DNA of 64,000 bases, from NCBI RefSeq assembly GCF_001999765.1, contig NZ_MTIC01000003.1, positions 310,001-374,000 on the forward strand, given 5' to 3'. Each line of letters starts with the position of its first letter. The stretch's first letter is position 1. The notes beneath the pieces are model-generated. The model searched no databases and was not told the origin of the DNA. It saw nothing but the letters and a program-made list of their open reading frames with translations. Both the position numbers and the translations under genes were made by a program. Below, one piece after another: positions 1 to 8,452 of this stretch. Source of the DNA: Sinomonas mesophila (lineage in GTDB: Bacteria; Actinomycetota; Actinomycetes; Actinomycetales; Micrococcaceae).

Positions 1-1
1 C

Positions 2-40
2 GTGTATCCGGGTGTCGCCGCCGTGACCCTGGGATTCTGA
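2..40 (+). CDS. C-terminal end of an upstream gene, possibly tadC-like (partial)
   Basis: The frame starting at base 2 runs without a stop to TGA at 38-40 and encodes a short hydrophobic tail (VYPGVAAVTLGF). In actinobacterial Tad clusters the gene just before the pilin is usually the TadC/GspF-like inner-membrane platform protein, which ends in a hydrophobic segment, so a tadC 3' end is a reasonable guess. Twelve residues cannot prove it. A 44-base gap with a purine-rich ribosome binding site follows before the pilin gene. Confidence 0.3.
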   Translation: MYPGVAAVTLGF

Positions 41-84
41 CCGACCACTGCACGAGAGAACCACCCACTGGGGGAAGGGGAACC

Positions 85-306
85 ATGAATACGATCATCA
101 GGGCAGGCATCCTGCTCGCGATGCTCCCTGCCCTGCTCACGGACCGCGCGCCGCGGGCCGGGGCGGGGGAGAACGAACGCGGCGACGTCCCCGGCTGGGT
201 CATGATCACGCTCATGTCGGCCGTTCTGGTCATGGGCCTCCTCGCGCTTGCGGGCCCCGCGCTCGAGGGCCTGTTCCAGCAGGCGATCAACAAGGTCAGC
301 AAGTAG
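85..306 (+). CDS. Flp/DUF4244-type pilin subunit
   Basis: A 73-residue protein with a short N-terminal leader, an acidic stretch ending in GENERGDVPGW, then one hydrophobic helix (about residues 38-62) and a short polar tail (INKVSK). This is the layout of actinobacterial Flp-type pilins, whose helix packs in the pilus core after prepilin cleavage. The ATG follows a strong purine-rich site (GGGGGAAGGGG). It is first in a tight run with three TadE/TadG-like genes, which supports a Tad pilus role. The cleavage position and any assembled pilus are inferred, since the secretion ATPase genes lie outside the window. Confidence 0.75.
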   Translation: MNTIIRAGILLAMLPALLTDRAPRAGAGENERGDVPGWVMITLMSAVLVMGLLALAGPALEGLFQQAINKVSK

Positions 307-310
307 AGGC

Positions 311-706
311 GTGGGGGCCCACCGCAGCCCCGGCGCCCGCCCGCCGGAGCGCGGCTCCGCCGTCGCGGACTTCGTCATGGTCGGCGGACTCATGGCCGTC
401 CTCGCGCTCGCGGTCATCCAGCTCACGCTCGTGCTGCACGTGCGCAACGTCCTCGTTGACGCGGCGGCCTCGGGGGCGCGGTACGGCTCGCTCGCGGACA
501 GGACTCCCCAGGACGCGCAGCAGCGGGCGCGCGAGCTCATTGCGGGCGCCGTCGGCGCTGACTACGCGGGCGACGTCCGCGTCGGCGAAGCCGAGGTCGC
601 CGGTGTCCGCAGCCTCGAGGTCCGCGTCGTCGCCCCGATCCCCGTCGTCGGGCTCATCGGGCCCTCGGGAGCCATGGAGGTCGCAGGGCATGCGCCGCTC
701 CCATGA
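311..706 (+). CDS. TadE-like pseudopilin 1
   Basis: About 131 residues from the GTG at 311, which sits four bases after the pilin stop behind AGAGG. The N terminus carries the pseudopilin pattern: a charged ERGSAVADF segment followed by one long hydrophobic helix (about residues 20-45). The rest is small and soluble. Acidic residues before the helix are typical of TadE/TadF family members, minor pilins processed by the prepilin peptidase. The next gene starts inside its 3' end (17-base overlap), pointing to translational coupling. An upstream start at 248 is open but overlaps the pilin gene and lacks a ribosome binding site. Confidence 0.75.
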   Translation: MGAHRSPGARPPERGSAVADFVMVGGLMAVLALAVIQLTLVLHVRNVLVDAAASGARYGSLADRTPQDAQQRARELIAGAVGADYAGDVRVGEAEVAGVRSLEVRVVAPIPVVGLIGPSGAMEVAGHAPLP

Positions 707-1181
707 CCGGCTCCGGGCGCAGGTCTCCCGCCTGGCCGCGGCCCGCCGCAGCGCCGGATGCGCGACGGCGGGGGAGGAGGGGAGCGCCGTGGTCGAGTTC
801 GTGGCCCTCGGGCTCCTGGTGCTCGTCCCCGTCGTCTACTTCGTCCTGACCGTCGGCTCGCTCCAGGGCGCCTCCTTCGCCGCCGTGGGCGCCGCAGACC
901 ATGCGGCCAAGTCCTTCGCGCAGGCCGCCGACGAGGAAGCGGCGCACTCCGCCGCGGAGGCGTCGGTGCGCGTGGCCATGGCCGACTTCGGCATCGTGGA
1001 GCACAGCGCCCGCCTCGAGCTCGCCTGCGACCGCGACCCGTGCCTCCAGGCCGGGGCCGCCGTTTCGGCCCGGGTCCACGTCGAGGTGCCGCTTCCGCTG
1101 ATCCCCTCCGGCCAAGGGTTCGGGCTCACCGTCGGCCGCGTGGACGCATCGGCGACCCAGTTCGTCGGGAGGTTCAGGTGA
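690..1181 (+). CDS. TadE-like pseudopilin 2
   Basis: 163 residues. A basic N terminus (residues 1-30) leads into EEGSAVVEF and one hydrophobic helix (about 34-58), the TadE/TadF signature, then a soluble region with two cysteines (LACDRDPCLQ) that could form a disulfide outside the cell. The ATG at 690 has GGAGG upstream and overlaps the preceding gene by 17 bases. It probably forms, with its neighbours, the minor-pilin complex of the Tad apparatus. Identification is by pattern and operon position. Sequence conservation in this family is low. Confidence 0.7.
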   Translation: MRRSHDRLRAQVSRLAAARRSAGCATAGEEGSAVVEFVALGLLVLVPVVYFVLTVGSLQGASFAAVGAADHAAKSFAQAADEEAAHSAAEASVRVAMADFGIVEHSARLELACDRDPCLQAGAAVSARVHVEVPLPLIPSGQGFGLTVGRVDASATQFVGRFR

Positions 1182-1669
1182 GGCATGGCCACGTCGTCGC
1201 TGCCGCCGTCGTCCGCCGCCTGCGCGGGTGCGCGCGAGGCGACGAGTCCGGCCAGATCCTCGTCCTCACCGTCGGGTTCGCCGTGCTGTGCCTGCTCGTG
1301 GCGACGACGGTCATGGGTGTCTCGGCGGTCCACATCGAGCACAAGAAGCTCCTCTCCGCCGCCGACGGCGCGGCGGCCGCTGCCGCCGACAGCTTCACCC
1401 TCGCGGACACCGCGTCGGGGGAGGCGCCGCCAGCCGCCCTGCTGTCCGAGGACCGCGTTCGGGGCGTCGTGGCGACCTATCTGGAGCGCGCCGGCGCCGG
1501 GGCGCGCTTCGAGCGGCTCGCCGTCGCCTCGGCGACGGGCACTCCCGATGGCCGCACGGCGACGGTCAGCCTCACCGCGTTCGCGCGGGTCCCCCTCGTG
1601 AGCATCGTGCTCCCAGACGGCGTCCCGATCCAGGCCACGGCCAGCGCGCGGGCCCGGCTGGTGCGCTGA
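1178..1669 (+). CDS. TadG-like (Flp pilus assembly TadE/G-like) protein
   Basis: 163 residues. The GTG at 1178 overlaps the previous stop in a GTGA junction. Residues about 18-45 contain DESGQILVLTVGF and a transmembrane helix, then HKKLLSAADGAAAAAADSF, the conserved part of the short actinobacterial TadE/G-like proteins. The rest is a compact extracytoplasmic domain. Full TadG proteins of Gram-negative Tad systems also carry a von Willebrand domain, which is absent here, as is usual in actinobacteria. It is last in the pilus operon. prfB follows after 47 bases with its own promoter. Confidence 0.7.
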   Translation: MRHGHVVAAAVVRRLRGCARGDESGQILVLTVGFAVLCLLVATTVMGVSAVHIEHKKLLSAADGAAAAAADSFTLADTASGEAPPAALLSEDRVRGVVATYLERAGAGARFERLAVASATGTPDGRTATVSLTAFARVPLVSIVLPDGVPIQATASARARLVR

Positions 1670-1701
1670 GCGAGGCCGGCGACGGCCGCGCACGCATGGC
1701 G

Positions 1702-1707
1702 TAATCT
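1702..1707 (+). promoter_or_regulatory. Putative -10 box for leaderless prfB
   Basis: TAATCT lies nine bases before the ATG at 1717, and no ribosome binding site is visible. This spacing would put the transcript start at or within a few bases of the start codon. No convincing -35 box is seen. Confidence 0.45.
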
Positions 1708-1716
1708 TGAATGGAT

Positions 1717-2835
1717 ATGGCTGAGATCGACTTCCCCACAGAAATCCGCGCGCTCCGCGGCACCCACGCGTCCATCGAGCAGGTGACGGATGTCGAGTCT
1801 CTGCGAGCTGAAATAGCCGAGCTCAGCGAGGCGGCCGGCGCCCCGGACCTGTGGGACGACCCGTCGTCGGCACAGCAGGTGACGTCGCGCCTCTCGCACC
1901 GGCAGTCCGAGCTCGAGCGGGTCGAGAAGCTCGGCGAGCGCATCGACGACCTGGAGGTGCTCGTCGAGCTCGCCCAGGACGAGAGCGACGCCGATTCCCT
2001 CGCCGAGGCCGCCAAGGAGCTCGAGTCGATCCGCAGGGCCCTCGAGGACCTCGAGGTCGTGACGCTCCTCAACGGCGACTACGACGAGCGCGAGGCCGTC
2101 GTGACGATCCGCGCGGGCGCAGGCGGCGTGGACGCCGCCGACTTCGCGGAGATGCTCATGCGCATGTACCTGCGCTGGGCCGAGCGCCACGGCTACGCGA
2201 CCAAGGTCATGGACACCTCCTACGCGGAGGAGGCCGGGCTCAAGTCGGCGACCTTCGAGGTCAACGCGCCCTACGCCTTCGGCACGCTGTCGGTCGAGGC
2301 CGGCACGCACCGCCTCGTCCGGATCAGCCCGTTCGACAACCAGGGCCGTCGGCAGACGTCGTTCGCCGCCGTCGAGGTCATCCCGCTCATCGAGCAGACG
2401 GACCACATCGACATCCCCGACAACGAGATCCGCGTGGACGTGTTCCGCTCCTCGGGCCCGGGCGGCCAGTCGGTCAACACGACGGACTCCGCCGTGCGCC
2501 TGACGCACCTCCCGACCGGCATCGTCGTCTCGATGCAGAACGAGAAGTCCCAGCTGCAGAACCGCGCAGCCGCGATGCGCGTTCTCCAGTCCCGCCTGCT
2601 CCTGCTCAAGAAGGAGCAGGAGGACGCCGAGAAGAAGGCGCTCGCAGGCGACGTCAAGGCCTCGTGGGGCGACCAGATGCGCTCCTACGTCCTCAACCCG
2701 TACCAGATGGTCAAGGACCTGCGCACGGAGCACGAGGTGGGCAACACGTCCGCGGTGCTCGACGGCGACATCGACGACTTCATCGACGCCGGCATCCGCT
2801 GGCGCGCGGGGCAGCGCCAGGGCGCCGCCAGCTGA
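1717..2835 (+). CDS. prfB: Peptide chain release factor 2
   Basis: 372 residues, full length for RF2, which recognises UGA and UAA stop codons and triggers peptide release. The codon-recognition motif SPF is present ([12 protein letters not shown]), as is the catalytic GGQ loop ([15 protein letters not shown]). The N-terminal third is coiled-coil. The ATG at 1717 gives [14 protein letters not shown], matching the usual actinobacterial N terminus. The ATG at 1711 would add two residues. There is no in-frame UGA or programmed +1 frameshift site near codon 25, so the autoregulation seen in many bacteria is absent. A probable leaderless transcript starts at TAATCT (1702-1707). Confidence 0.95.
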   Translation: MAEIDFPTEIRALRGTHASIEQVTDVESLRAEIAELSEAAGAPDLWDDPSSAQQVTSRLSHRQSELERVEKLGERIDDLEVLVELAQDESDADSLAEAAKELESIRRALEDLEVVTLLNGDYDEREAVVTIRAGAGGVDAADFAEMLMRMYLRWAERHGYATKVMDTSYAEEAGLKSATFEVNAPYAFGTLSVEAGTHRLVRISPFDNQGRRQTSFAAVEVIPLIEQTDHIDIPDNEIRVDVFRSSGPGGQSVNTTDSAVRLTHLPTGIVVSMQNEKSQLQNRAAAMRVLQSRLLLLKKEQEDAEKKALAGDVKASWGDQMRSYVLNPYQMVKDLRTEHEVGNTSAVLDGDIDDFIDAGIRWRAGQRQGAAS

Positions 2836-2846
2836 ACCCCAGGCGC

Positions 2847-2883
2847 GGCTGAGGCCCGCGGACTCCCCCCAGCTGCCTCAGCC
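2847..2883. terminator. Weak hairpin between convergent prfB and CAP-domain gene
   Basis: GGCTGAGGC (2847-2855) and GCCTCAGCC (2875-2883) form a perfect 9-bp stem with a 19-base loop in the 42-base gap between two convergent genes. The right arm includes the minus-strand stop codon. No T tract follows on either side, so termination is likely but unproven. Confidence 0.4.
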
Positions 2884-4494
2884 CGCGAGCCGCAGCCCGT
2901 TCAGCGCTGGCCCGAGTTCCCGGGCCGGGCCGAGGGACCCAGCGGCGAGCGGTGCGTAGAACGAGGTGCCGTCCGTGCGCACGGCCACGATCCCCGTCTT
3001 GCCGGCCTCGAAGCCGGTGACGACGCGCCAGGTCGAGACCGAGCCCCAGCCTGTGGCCAGAGTCCGCGGAGCCTCGGCGAGCAGGGCCAGCTGACCCCCG
3101 GAGCGGCGGAACGTGAGGACCCCGCCGTCGAGCAGGAGGGCATCCTGGAGGCCGTCTCCGTCGGCGTCCGCCATCGCGAGCCGCGCCGTCGCCGCCGTCG
3201 TGCCGACGGCGGCCCGGGCAGCGAGGTCGCCGAGCCCGCGGTTGGGGTAGAGGAAGAGGCCGCCGGCCGCGTCCCGTGCGAGGATCTGCGGCAGCCGGTT
3301 CGTGGCGCACCACTCGCCGACCGCGAGGCCGTAGGGGCTCCAGCCCGAGGCGCCAAGCGTGGCCTGGGGCCCGAAGCCGCCGGCTGGCCGCCCGGGCAGG
3401 AGCGTGATCCGCCCGTCGGTCCATTGCACGAGAAGGTCGAAGACGCCGTCGCGGTCCCAGTCGGGCGTGAACACGCGGGAGGCGCCCGCGAGGCCCGAGG
3501 CGATGGCGGTGGGCGCGCCCAGCGCCCCGGTGCCGGCCGAGGGCCGGTTCCAGACCGTCCCTCCGGCATCGAGCGCGACGACGTCGCCCGCCGAGCGGAT
3601 CGAGGCCTGCCTCAGGTCGAGGGTCGGGGGCATGTGGCGCACGCTCGGGTCGCACAGTGTGACAGGCTGGGGGAGCGAGCCCGTGATGGGCCCGGTCCCG
3701 GGCGGTGCCGGCGGGGGCGTGGGCATGCTCGTCCCCGGCGAGCTCGTCGTGCCCGCCGGGAGCCGGGAGTAGCCGAAGAGGTTGACGACTCCCCACATGG
3801 CGTACCGGGTCGGCGTCGTCTGCCACGTGCCGTCGGTGAACGTGACCCCGGCGCCCATGACGTTCAGGCGCGGATCCGTGAGGATCGCGTTGTGCGCGGG
3901 GGAGGTCTTCCACCAGGCCACCATCTCCGCCGCGCTGCGGTCCCAGCGGACCGCGATGACCTCACCGGCCCCACGGTCGGGCGAGAGAGCCCGGGGGTCC
4001 GTCCAGAACGAGGGCCGGTGCTCGATGACCTCCCGCGAGGCGATGTAGTCCGACCACTCCTGGGCCATGCCGGCGACGGTCGCGTGGTACTGGACTCTGC
4101 CGAGGCCGAGGGAGGCCCGGTAGCTGTTGATCGCGTCGAAGACGGCGCGGATCTGGGCGGAGTTGTCGTCCCGCACGAGGTGGTCGGCCGAGACCTGCAG
4201 CAGCGGCTGCACCGAGGTCACGCTCGGGGCCACGCCCAGGTCCGTGATGTGGACGGGCTCCGGTTCCGGGAGGGGCGGCGGGCCCGCCGGCGCCTGGTCC
4301 GTCTCGGCGAGGGGCGTGGTCCGCTCCGGTTCGCCGAGGACGACGTCGAGCGGCCGGGACTGCGGTGCCTCGGCCGGCGCGGGGGCCGGCTCAGCGGGTG
4401 TGCTGGCCGCCGAGGGGGCGGGCCGGGGGACAGTGCCTCCCGGCACCGAGAGGGCTGTGAGCAGTGCGAGGCAGAGCGCGGCAGTCTTCTTCAA
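2878..4494 (-). CDS. Secreted CAP/SCP-domain protein with a C-terminal VCBS/FG-GAP-like region
   Basis: About 538 residues. A Sec signal peptide ([19 protein letters not shown]) is followed by a Pro/Ala/Glu-rich linker. A CAP (SCP/PR-1-like) domain at about residues 110-250 has the pattern ..[37 protein letters not shown]. After a Pro/Thr/Gly linker, about residues 300-538 contain FG-GAP/VCBS-like repeats with calcium-loop motifs ([23 protein letters not shown]), suggesting a beta-propeller. Bacterial CAP proteins are secreted and mostly of unknown function. I favour the TTG at 4494, which has a very strong GGAGAGGGGGGACC site; a GTG at 4524 is the alternative. A -10-like TAGCCT (4543-4538) would place the transcript start almost on the GTG, which also favours the TTG. 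Confidence 0.8.
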   Translation of the reverse strand: MKKTAALCLALLTALSVPGGTVPRPAPSAASTPAEPAPAPAEAPQSRPLDVVLGEPERTTPLAETDQAPAGPPPLPEPEPVHITDLGVAPSVTSVQPLLQVSADHLVRDDNSAQIRAVFDAINSYRASLGLGRVQYHATVAGMAQEWSDYIASREVIEHRPSFWTDPRALSPDRGAGEVIAVRWDRSAAEMVAWWKTSPAHNAILTDPRLNVMGAGVTFTDGTWQTTPTRYAMWGVVNLFGYSRLPAGTTSSPGTSMPTPPPAPPGTGPITGSLPQPVTLCDPSVRHMPPTLDLRQASIRSAGDVVALDAGGTVWNRPSAGTGALGAPTAIASGLAGASRVFTPDWDRDGVFDLLVQWTDGRITLLPGRPAGGFGPQATLGASGWSPYGLAVGEWCATNRLPQILARDAAGGLFLYPNRGLGDLAARAAVGTTAATARLAMADADGDGLQDALLLDGGVLTFRRSGGQLALLAEAPRTLATGWGSVSTWRVVTGFEAGKTGIVAVRTDGTSFYAPLAAGSLGPARELGPALNGLRLAG

Positions 4495-4657
4495 GGTCCC
4501 CCCTCTCCCCAGGCATCTCCCCACGAAGCCTCTGGACAGGCTAGGCCCTCAGGCGGTGCCATCCAAGGGGACGCCACACGATCCGTCCCACGTCGCTGAC
4601 CGGCGCCGAATGCCGACACGCCGCAGTCGGTGGCGCCTTGCGGCGCGCCCCTGTGCC

Positions 4658-4663
4658 TATAGT
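4658..4663 (+). promoter_or_regulatory. Putative -10 box of the ftsEX-M23 operon
   Basis: TATAGT is the best -10 match in the 250-base region upstream of ftsE and would give a leader of about 75 bases. No clear -35 box is present, so this is tentative. Confidence 0.35.
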
Positions 4664-4744
4664 CGAGCCGCCGGCGGCCTTTCCCCCCATCGTGCCCGTG
4701 CGCCGGCGACGGATGCGCCGCGTCCCAACGGGCCCGGAAGAGCC

Positions 4745-5482
4745 ATGATCCGCTTCGAGAATGTCACGAAGGTCTACGACAGGAAGGCCCGCCCGGCGCT
4801 GGACTCTGTCTCCCTGGAGATCCAACGGGGCGAGTTCGCCTTCCTCGTGGGCGCGTCCGGCTCGGGCAAGTCCACCTTCCTGCGCCTCGTCCTGCGCGAG
4901 GACCGGGCCACGAGCGGAGGAGTCTTCGTCGCGGGCCAGAACGTCGCCTCGCTCTCGAGCTGGCGGGTCCCGCGTCTGAGGCGCGGGATCGGCGTCGTGT
5001 TCCAGGACTTCCGTCTCCTGCCGCAGAAGACCGTCTTCGCGAACGTGGCGTTCGCGATGCAGGTGATCGGCCGCAACCGCAGCATCATCCGGGATGCGGT
5101 CCCGGAGGTCCTCAAGACGGTCGGCCTCGAGGGCAAGGAGCACCGCATGCCCCACGAGCTCTCCGGCGGCGAGCAGCAGCGCGTGGCGATCGCGCGCGCC
5201 GTCGTCAACCGCCCGGGCATCCTCCTCGCGGACGAGCCCACGGGAAACCTCGACCCCTCGACGTCGCAGGGCATCATGGCCGTCCTCGACAAGATCAACC
5301 AGAACGGCACGACCGTGGTCATGGCCACGCACGACACCGACATCGTCAACTCAATGCGCAAACGGGTCATCGAGCTCCAGGACGGCCACGTCATCCGGGA
5401 CGAGGCTCGCGCCCTCTACACGTCCCTCATCCCGTCTGTGCCGCCCGCCGAACGGCGCGACGGGGAGGGAGGCCGAGCATGA
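4745..5482 (+). CDS. ftsE: Cell-division ABC ATPase FtsE
   Basis: 245 residues. A complete ABC ATPase: Walker [10 protein letters not shown] (36-44), Q-loop VFQDFRLL (85-92), signature LSGGEQQR (139-146), Walker B ILLADEP (159-165) and switch histidine in MATHD. FtsE pairs with FtsX at the division septum and uses ATP binding to activate cell-wall hydrolases rather than to transport a substrate. The ATG at 4745 has GGAAG upstream. The frame is open further upstream but without family similarity. ftsX overlaps its stop by four bases (ATGA), so the two are translationally coupled. Confidence 0.95.
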   Translation: MIRFENVTKVYDRKARPALDSVSLEIQRGEFAFLVGASGSGKSTFLRLVLREDRATSGGVFVAGQNVASLSSWRVPRLRRGIGVVFQDFRLLPQKTVFANVAFAMQVIGRNRSIIRDAVPEVLKTVGLEGKEHRMPHELSGGEQQRVAIARAVVNRPGILLADEPTGNLDPSTSQGIMAVLDKINQNGTTVVMATHDTDIVNSMRKRVIELQDGHVIRDEARALYTSLIPSVPPAERRDGEGGRA

Positions 5483-6393
5483 GGGTCACCTTCATCCTCG
5501 GGGAGATCGCCTCGGGCCTGCGCCGCAACGTCTCGATGGTCGTCTCGGTCATCCTCGTGACCTTCGTCTCGCTCACGTTCGTCGGGGCCGCCGGCATGCT
5601 TCAGCTCCAGATCACGCAGATGAAGGGCTACTGGTACGACCGCGTCCAGGTGGCCATCTTCCTGTGCGGTGAGGGCTCGACGGCGCCTGGCTGCGTCAGT
5701 GGGCCCGTCACCGGGGAGCAGCAGGCGGCGCTCGCGGACCTGCTCGAGTCCCCGGCCGTGGCCCAGTACGTCAACGACTACCACTACGAGACGCGCGAGG
5801 AGGCGTACGAGCACTTCAAGGAGCAGTTCGCGAACTCGCCAATCGTGGACTCGGTGACGCCGGACCAGCTCCCCTCCTCCTTCCGGATCAACCTCAAGGA
5901 CCCGGAGAAGTACCAGATCATCAGCGAGACGTTCTCGTCGCAGCCCGGGGTCGAGACCGTCGTCGACCAGCGCCAGCTGCTCGAACGGCTCTTCTCCGTG
6001 ATGAACGGCGCGTCGCTCGTGGCGATCGTGATCGCGGGGATCATGATCGTGTGCGCGATCCTGCTCATCGCGACCACGATCCGGCTCTCGGCCTTCAGCC
6101 GCCGCCGGGAGACCGCGATCATGAGGCTCGTCGGCGCGTCGAAGATCATGATCCAGCTGCCTTTCGTGCTCGAGGGCGTGATCGCAGCAGCCGTGGGGGC
6201 CGTTCTCGCGTCGGCGACGCTCTGGGGCGTCTCCCAGTTCTTCCTGGGGGACGTTCTGGCGAAGCAGTATCCGGACACGGCGTTCATCTCGCCGTCCCAG
6301 ACGCTCGTGCTTGCGCCGCTGCTCATCGCCCTGGGGATTTTGCTCGCTGGTGTATCCTCGATAGTGACCCTCCGTCGCTATCTCAAGGTCTAG
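5479..6393 (+). CDS. ftsX: Cell-division permease-like protein FtsX
   Basis: 304 residues with the FtsX layout: first membrane helix at about 21-45, a large extracellular domain (about 46-170) with the aromatic patch region [17 protein letters not shown], then three helices in the C-terminal half and the cytoplasmic loop [18 protein letters not shown]. The extracellular domain binds and activates peptidoglycan hydrolases. Two cysteines ([12 protein letters not shown]) may form a disulfide outside the membrane. The gene is coupled to ftsE by a 4-base overlap and is followed after 26 bases by an M23 hydrolase, its likely partner. Confidence 0.95.
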   Translation: MRVTFILGEIASGLRRNVSMVVSVILVTFVSLTFVGAAGMLQLQITQMKGYWYDRVQVAIFLCGEGSTAPGCVSGPVTGEQQAALADLLESPAVAQYVNDYHYETREEAYEHFKEQFANSPIVDSVTPDQLPSSFRINLKDPEKYQIISETFSSQPGVETVVDQRQLLERLFSVMNGASLVAIVIAGIMIVCAILLIATTIRLSAFSRRRETAIMRLVGASKIMIQLPFVLEGVIAAAVGAVLASATLWGVSQFFLGDVLAKQYPDTAFISPSQTLVLAPLLIALGILLAGVSSIVTLRRYLKV

Positions 6394-6419
6394 CCAGGCA
6401 GGAGGGGAGGGGGGATCAC

Positions 6420-7847
6420 ATGAGCGCACGGAGGCGTGACGAACACGCAGCGGACCGACGGGCCCGCCGCCGCCGAATGGCAGGCACCGCGGCAGCACTC
6501 GCGCTCGTCGCTGCACTCTGCGCCTCCGGCCCGGCGGCGACGGCGGACGAGCTCGACGACCAGAAGGCACGGCTCGCGCAGCAGGCCCAGGACGTCCAGC
6601 ACTCCCTCGAGTTCCTCGACGGCCGCATCGCGCAGGCCGCCGCGGACCTCGCGACCTACCAGGCACAGCTCCCCGGGGCGCAGCAGGCCCTCCTCGAGGC
6701 CCAGGACCGCGTGGCGGCTGCGACCGCCGAGGTCAACGCCCTCGCCGTCCGGGTCGACGCCGCCCAGCAGTCCAAGGCCAAGATCACGGCCCAGCTCGAG
6801 GCCGACCGCAGCAAGATGGACGAGACGAAGAAGCTCATCGGCCAGATCGCGAGCCAGGCCTACAAGACCGGCGGCGTCCCCTCGAACCTGAGCCTCATCT
6901 TCGGCTCGGCCGAGGGCGGGAGCCTCACCGGCTCGATCGACCTCGCCGACCAGGCCATGCGCAGCCAGAACACCGCGCTCGAGAAGCTGTCCCAGCAAAG
7001 CGCCGCGAACGTGAACGCCGAGGCGCGCCTCGCCGCCGTCGAGGAGGAGATCCGGGACCTCAAGGCCAAGGCTGACGAGGCCCTGCGCAAGGAGCAGGCA
7101 GCCCGCGACGAGGCAGCGGCCAGGAAGGCCGAGGTCGACAGGCTCATCGAGGAGACGGCCAGGCTCAACGCCGAGCTCGAGGCCGCCCGCCCGGCCATCC
7201 AGCGGCAGATATCCGACCTCAAGGCGCAGCAGGACCAGGTCGCCGCGCAGATCGTCGAGCGCGACCGGCGCCTGCGCGAGGCGTGGGAGGCCGAGCAGCG
7301 GCGCATCGCCGAGCAGCGAGCCGCCGAGGCCAGGGCCGCCGCGCTGGCCGCCGGGCAGGCTGCCGCCGCCGCGGAGGCCGCGGCGCAGGCCGCGCGCAAC
7401 GCCGCGGTCCAAGTCGGCTCGCCGTCGGCCTTCGGGCTCATGAACCCGTTCCCCGGCGTCCCGATCACCTCCGGCTTCGGCTGGCGCGCCACCCCGCCCG
7501 GCTCCATCGACTTCTACGGCAGCGGCGGCTACATGCACACGGGCATCGACTTCGGTGCGGCCTGCGGCACGCCCGTCTATGCCCCGGCCGCGGGGACGAT
7601 CACGACGGCGGGCTGGCTCAGCAACGGCGGCGGCAATTCGGTCATGATCTCCCACGGCGTCGTCCAGGGGAACTCGCTGACCACGGTCTTCTACCACAAT
7701 TCCTCGGTGACGGTCAGGGTGGGCCAGTACGTGAGCCAGGGCCAGCTCATCGCCTACTCGGGCACGTCGGGCAACTCGACGGGCTGCCACTCGCACTTCG
7801 AGACGTGGCTCAATGGCTCGCCTGTCGACCCGATGGGCCTGCTGTAG
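6420..7847 (+). CDS. Secreted coiled-coil M23 (LytM) endopeptidase, probable FtsEX-dependent hydrolase
   Basis: 475 residues. An Arg-rich n-region and hydrophobic core (about 20-43) form an export signal. Residues 45-330 are almost entirely coiled-coil, rich in Ala, Glu, Gln and Lys. A C-terminal LytM/M23 domain follows. The zinc ligands are intact: His373 and Asp377 (HTGID), and the HxH pair 457-459 (CHSHFE), so it should be active, unlike degenerate LytM activators. EnvC- and PcsB-type proteins share the coiled-coil-plus-hydrolase plan and are controlled by FtsEX. Direct adjacency to ftsX supports that role. The ribosome binding site (AGGAGGGGAGGGGGG) is exceptionally strong. Crosslinks cleaved are unknown. 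Confidence 0.85.
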   Translation: MSARRRDEHAADRRARRRRMAGTAAALALVAALCASGPAATADELDDQKARLAQQAQDVQHSLEFLDGRIAQAAADLATYQAQLPGAQQALLEAQDRVAAATAEVNALAVRVDAAQQSKAKITAQLEADRSKMDETKKLIGQIASQAYKTGGVPSNLSLIFGSAEGGSLTGSIDLADQAMRSQNTALEKLSQQSAANVNAEARLAAVEEEIRDLKAKADEALRKEQAARDEAAARKAEVDRLIEETARLNAELEAARPAIQRQISDLKAQQDQVAAQIVERDRRLREAWEAEQRRIAEQRAAEARAAALAAGQAAAAAEAAAQAARNAAVQVGSPSAFGLMNPFPGVPITSGFGWRATPPGSIDFYGSGGYMHTGIDFGAACGTPVYAPAAGTITTAGWLSNGGGNSVMISHGVVQGNSLTTVFYHNSSVTVRVGQYVSQGQLIAYSGTSGNSTGCHSHFETWLNGSPVDPMGLL

Positions 7848-7850
7848 ACT
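7845..7850 (+). promoter_or_regulatory. Putative -10 box for smpB
   Basis: TAGACT overlaps the stop codon of the M23 gene and matches the -10 sequence found in front of several other genes here. Transcription would start near 7857, giving smpB an 80-base leader with a normal ribosome binding site. Confidence 0.4.
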
Positions 7851-7936
7851 GGATTGCCCCGCGCCGCACATCCGGCGCGCCCCCCGATGACGGATCCGGC
7901 GGCCCGCGCCGCTGACGAAGGACAAGGAGTCAGGCC

Positions 7937-8410
7937 GTGCCCAGAGAGAGTGGCCGGAAGGCTGTGGCCACCAACCGCAAGGCCCGGCACGACTACCACA
8001 TCCTCGACACCTGGGAGGCTGGCCTCGTGCTCATGGGCACCGAGGTGAAATCCCTGCGCGAGGGGCACATCTCGCTCGGGGAGGGCTTCTGCCAGTTCAC
8101 CAACGGCGAGCTCTGGCTTGAGGCCGTGAACATCCCCGAGTACTCGCAGGGCAGCTGGACGAACCACCCGTCCAAGCGGCGCCGCAAGCTCCTGCTGCAT
8201 CGCGAGGAGCTGGCCAAGATCGAGCACAAGGTCAACGAGTCCGGGCTCACCGTCGTGCCCCTGCAGGTGTACTTCCACGACGGCCGCGCCAAGGTGGAGA
8301 TCGCGCTCGCCCGAGGCAAGAAGGACTACGACAAGCGCCAGGCTTTGCGCGAGTCCCAGGACAAGCGCGAGGCCCTGCGCGAGATGCGGGAGCGCAACCG
8401 GCGCCGCTGA
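7937..8410 (+). CDS. smpB: SsrA-binding protein SmpB
   Basis: 157 residues, normal length. SmpB binds tmRNA and places it in the A site of stalled ribosomes. Conserved elements are visible: [10 protein letters not shown] at the start, the OB-fold strand [15 protein letters not shown], and the basic C-terminal tail ([18 protein letters not shown]) that occupies the mRNA channel. The GTG at 7937 is preceded by AAGGAG. The partner tmRNA lies 1.5 kb downstream on the same strand, separated by one gene. Confidence 0.95.
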   Translation: MPRESGRKAVATNRKARHDYHILDTWEAGLVLMGTEVKSLREGHISLGEGFCQFTNGELWLEAVNIPEYSQGSWTNHPSKRRRKLLLHREELAKIEHKVNESGLTVVPLQVYFHDGRAKVEIALARGKKDYDKRQALRESQDKREALREMRERNRRR

Positions 8411-8452
8411 CCTCCGACAGCGTCACGGGCACCGATGCGGGAAGGACGTTCC

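Noticed and set aside
1717-1800. Programmed +1 frameshift in prfB
   Set aside because: The frame is continuous from the start codon through the conserved N terminus with no in-frame TGA.
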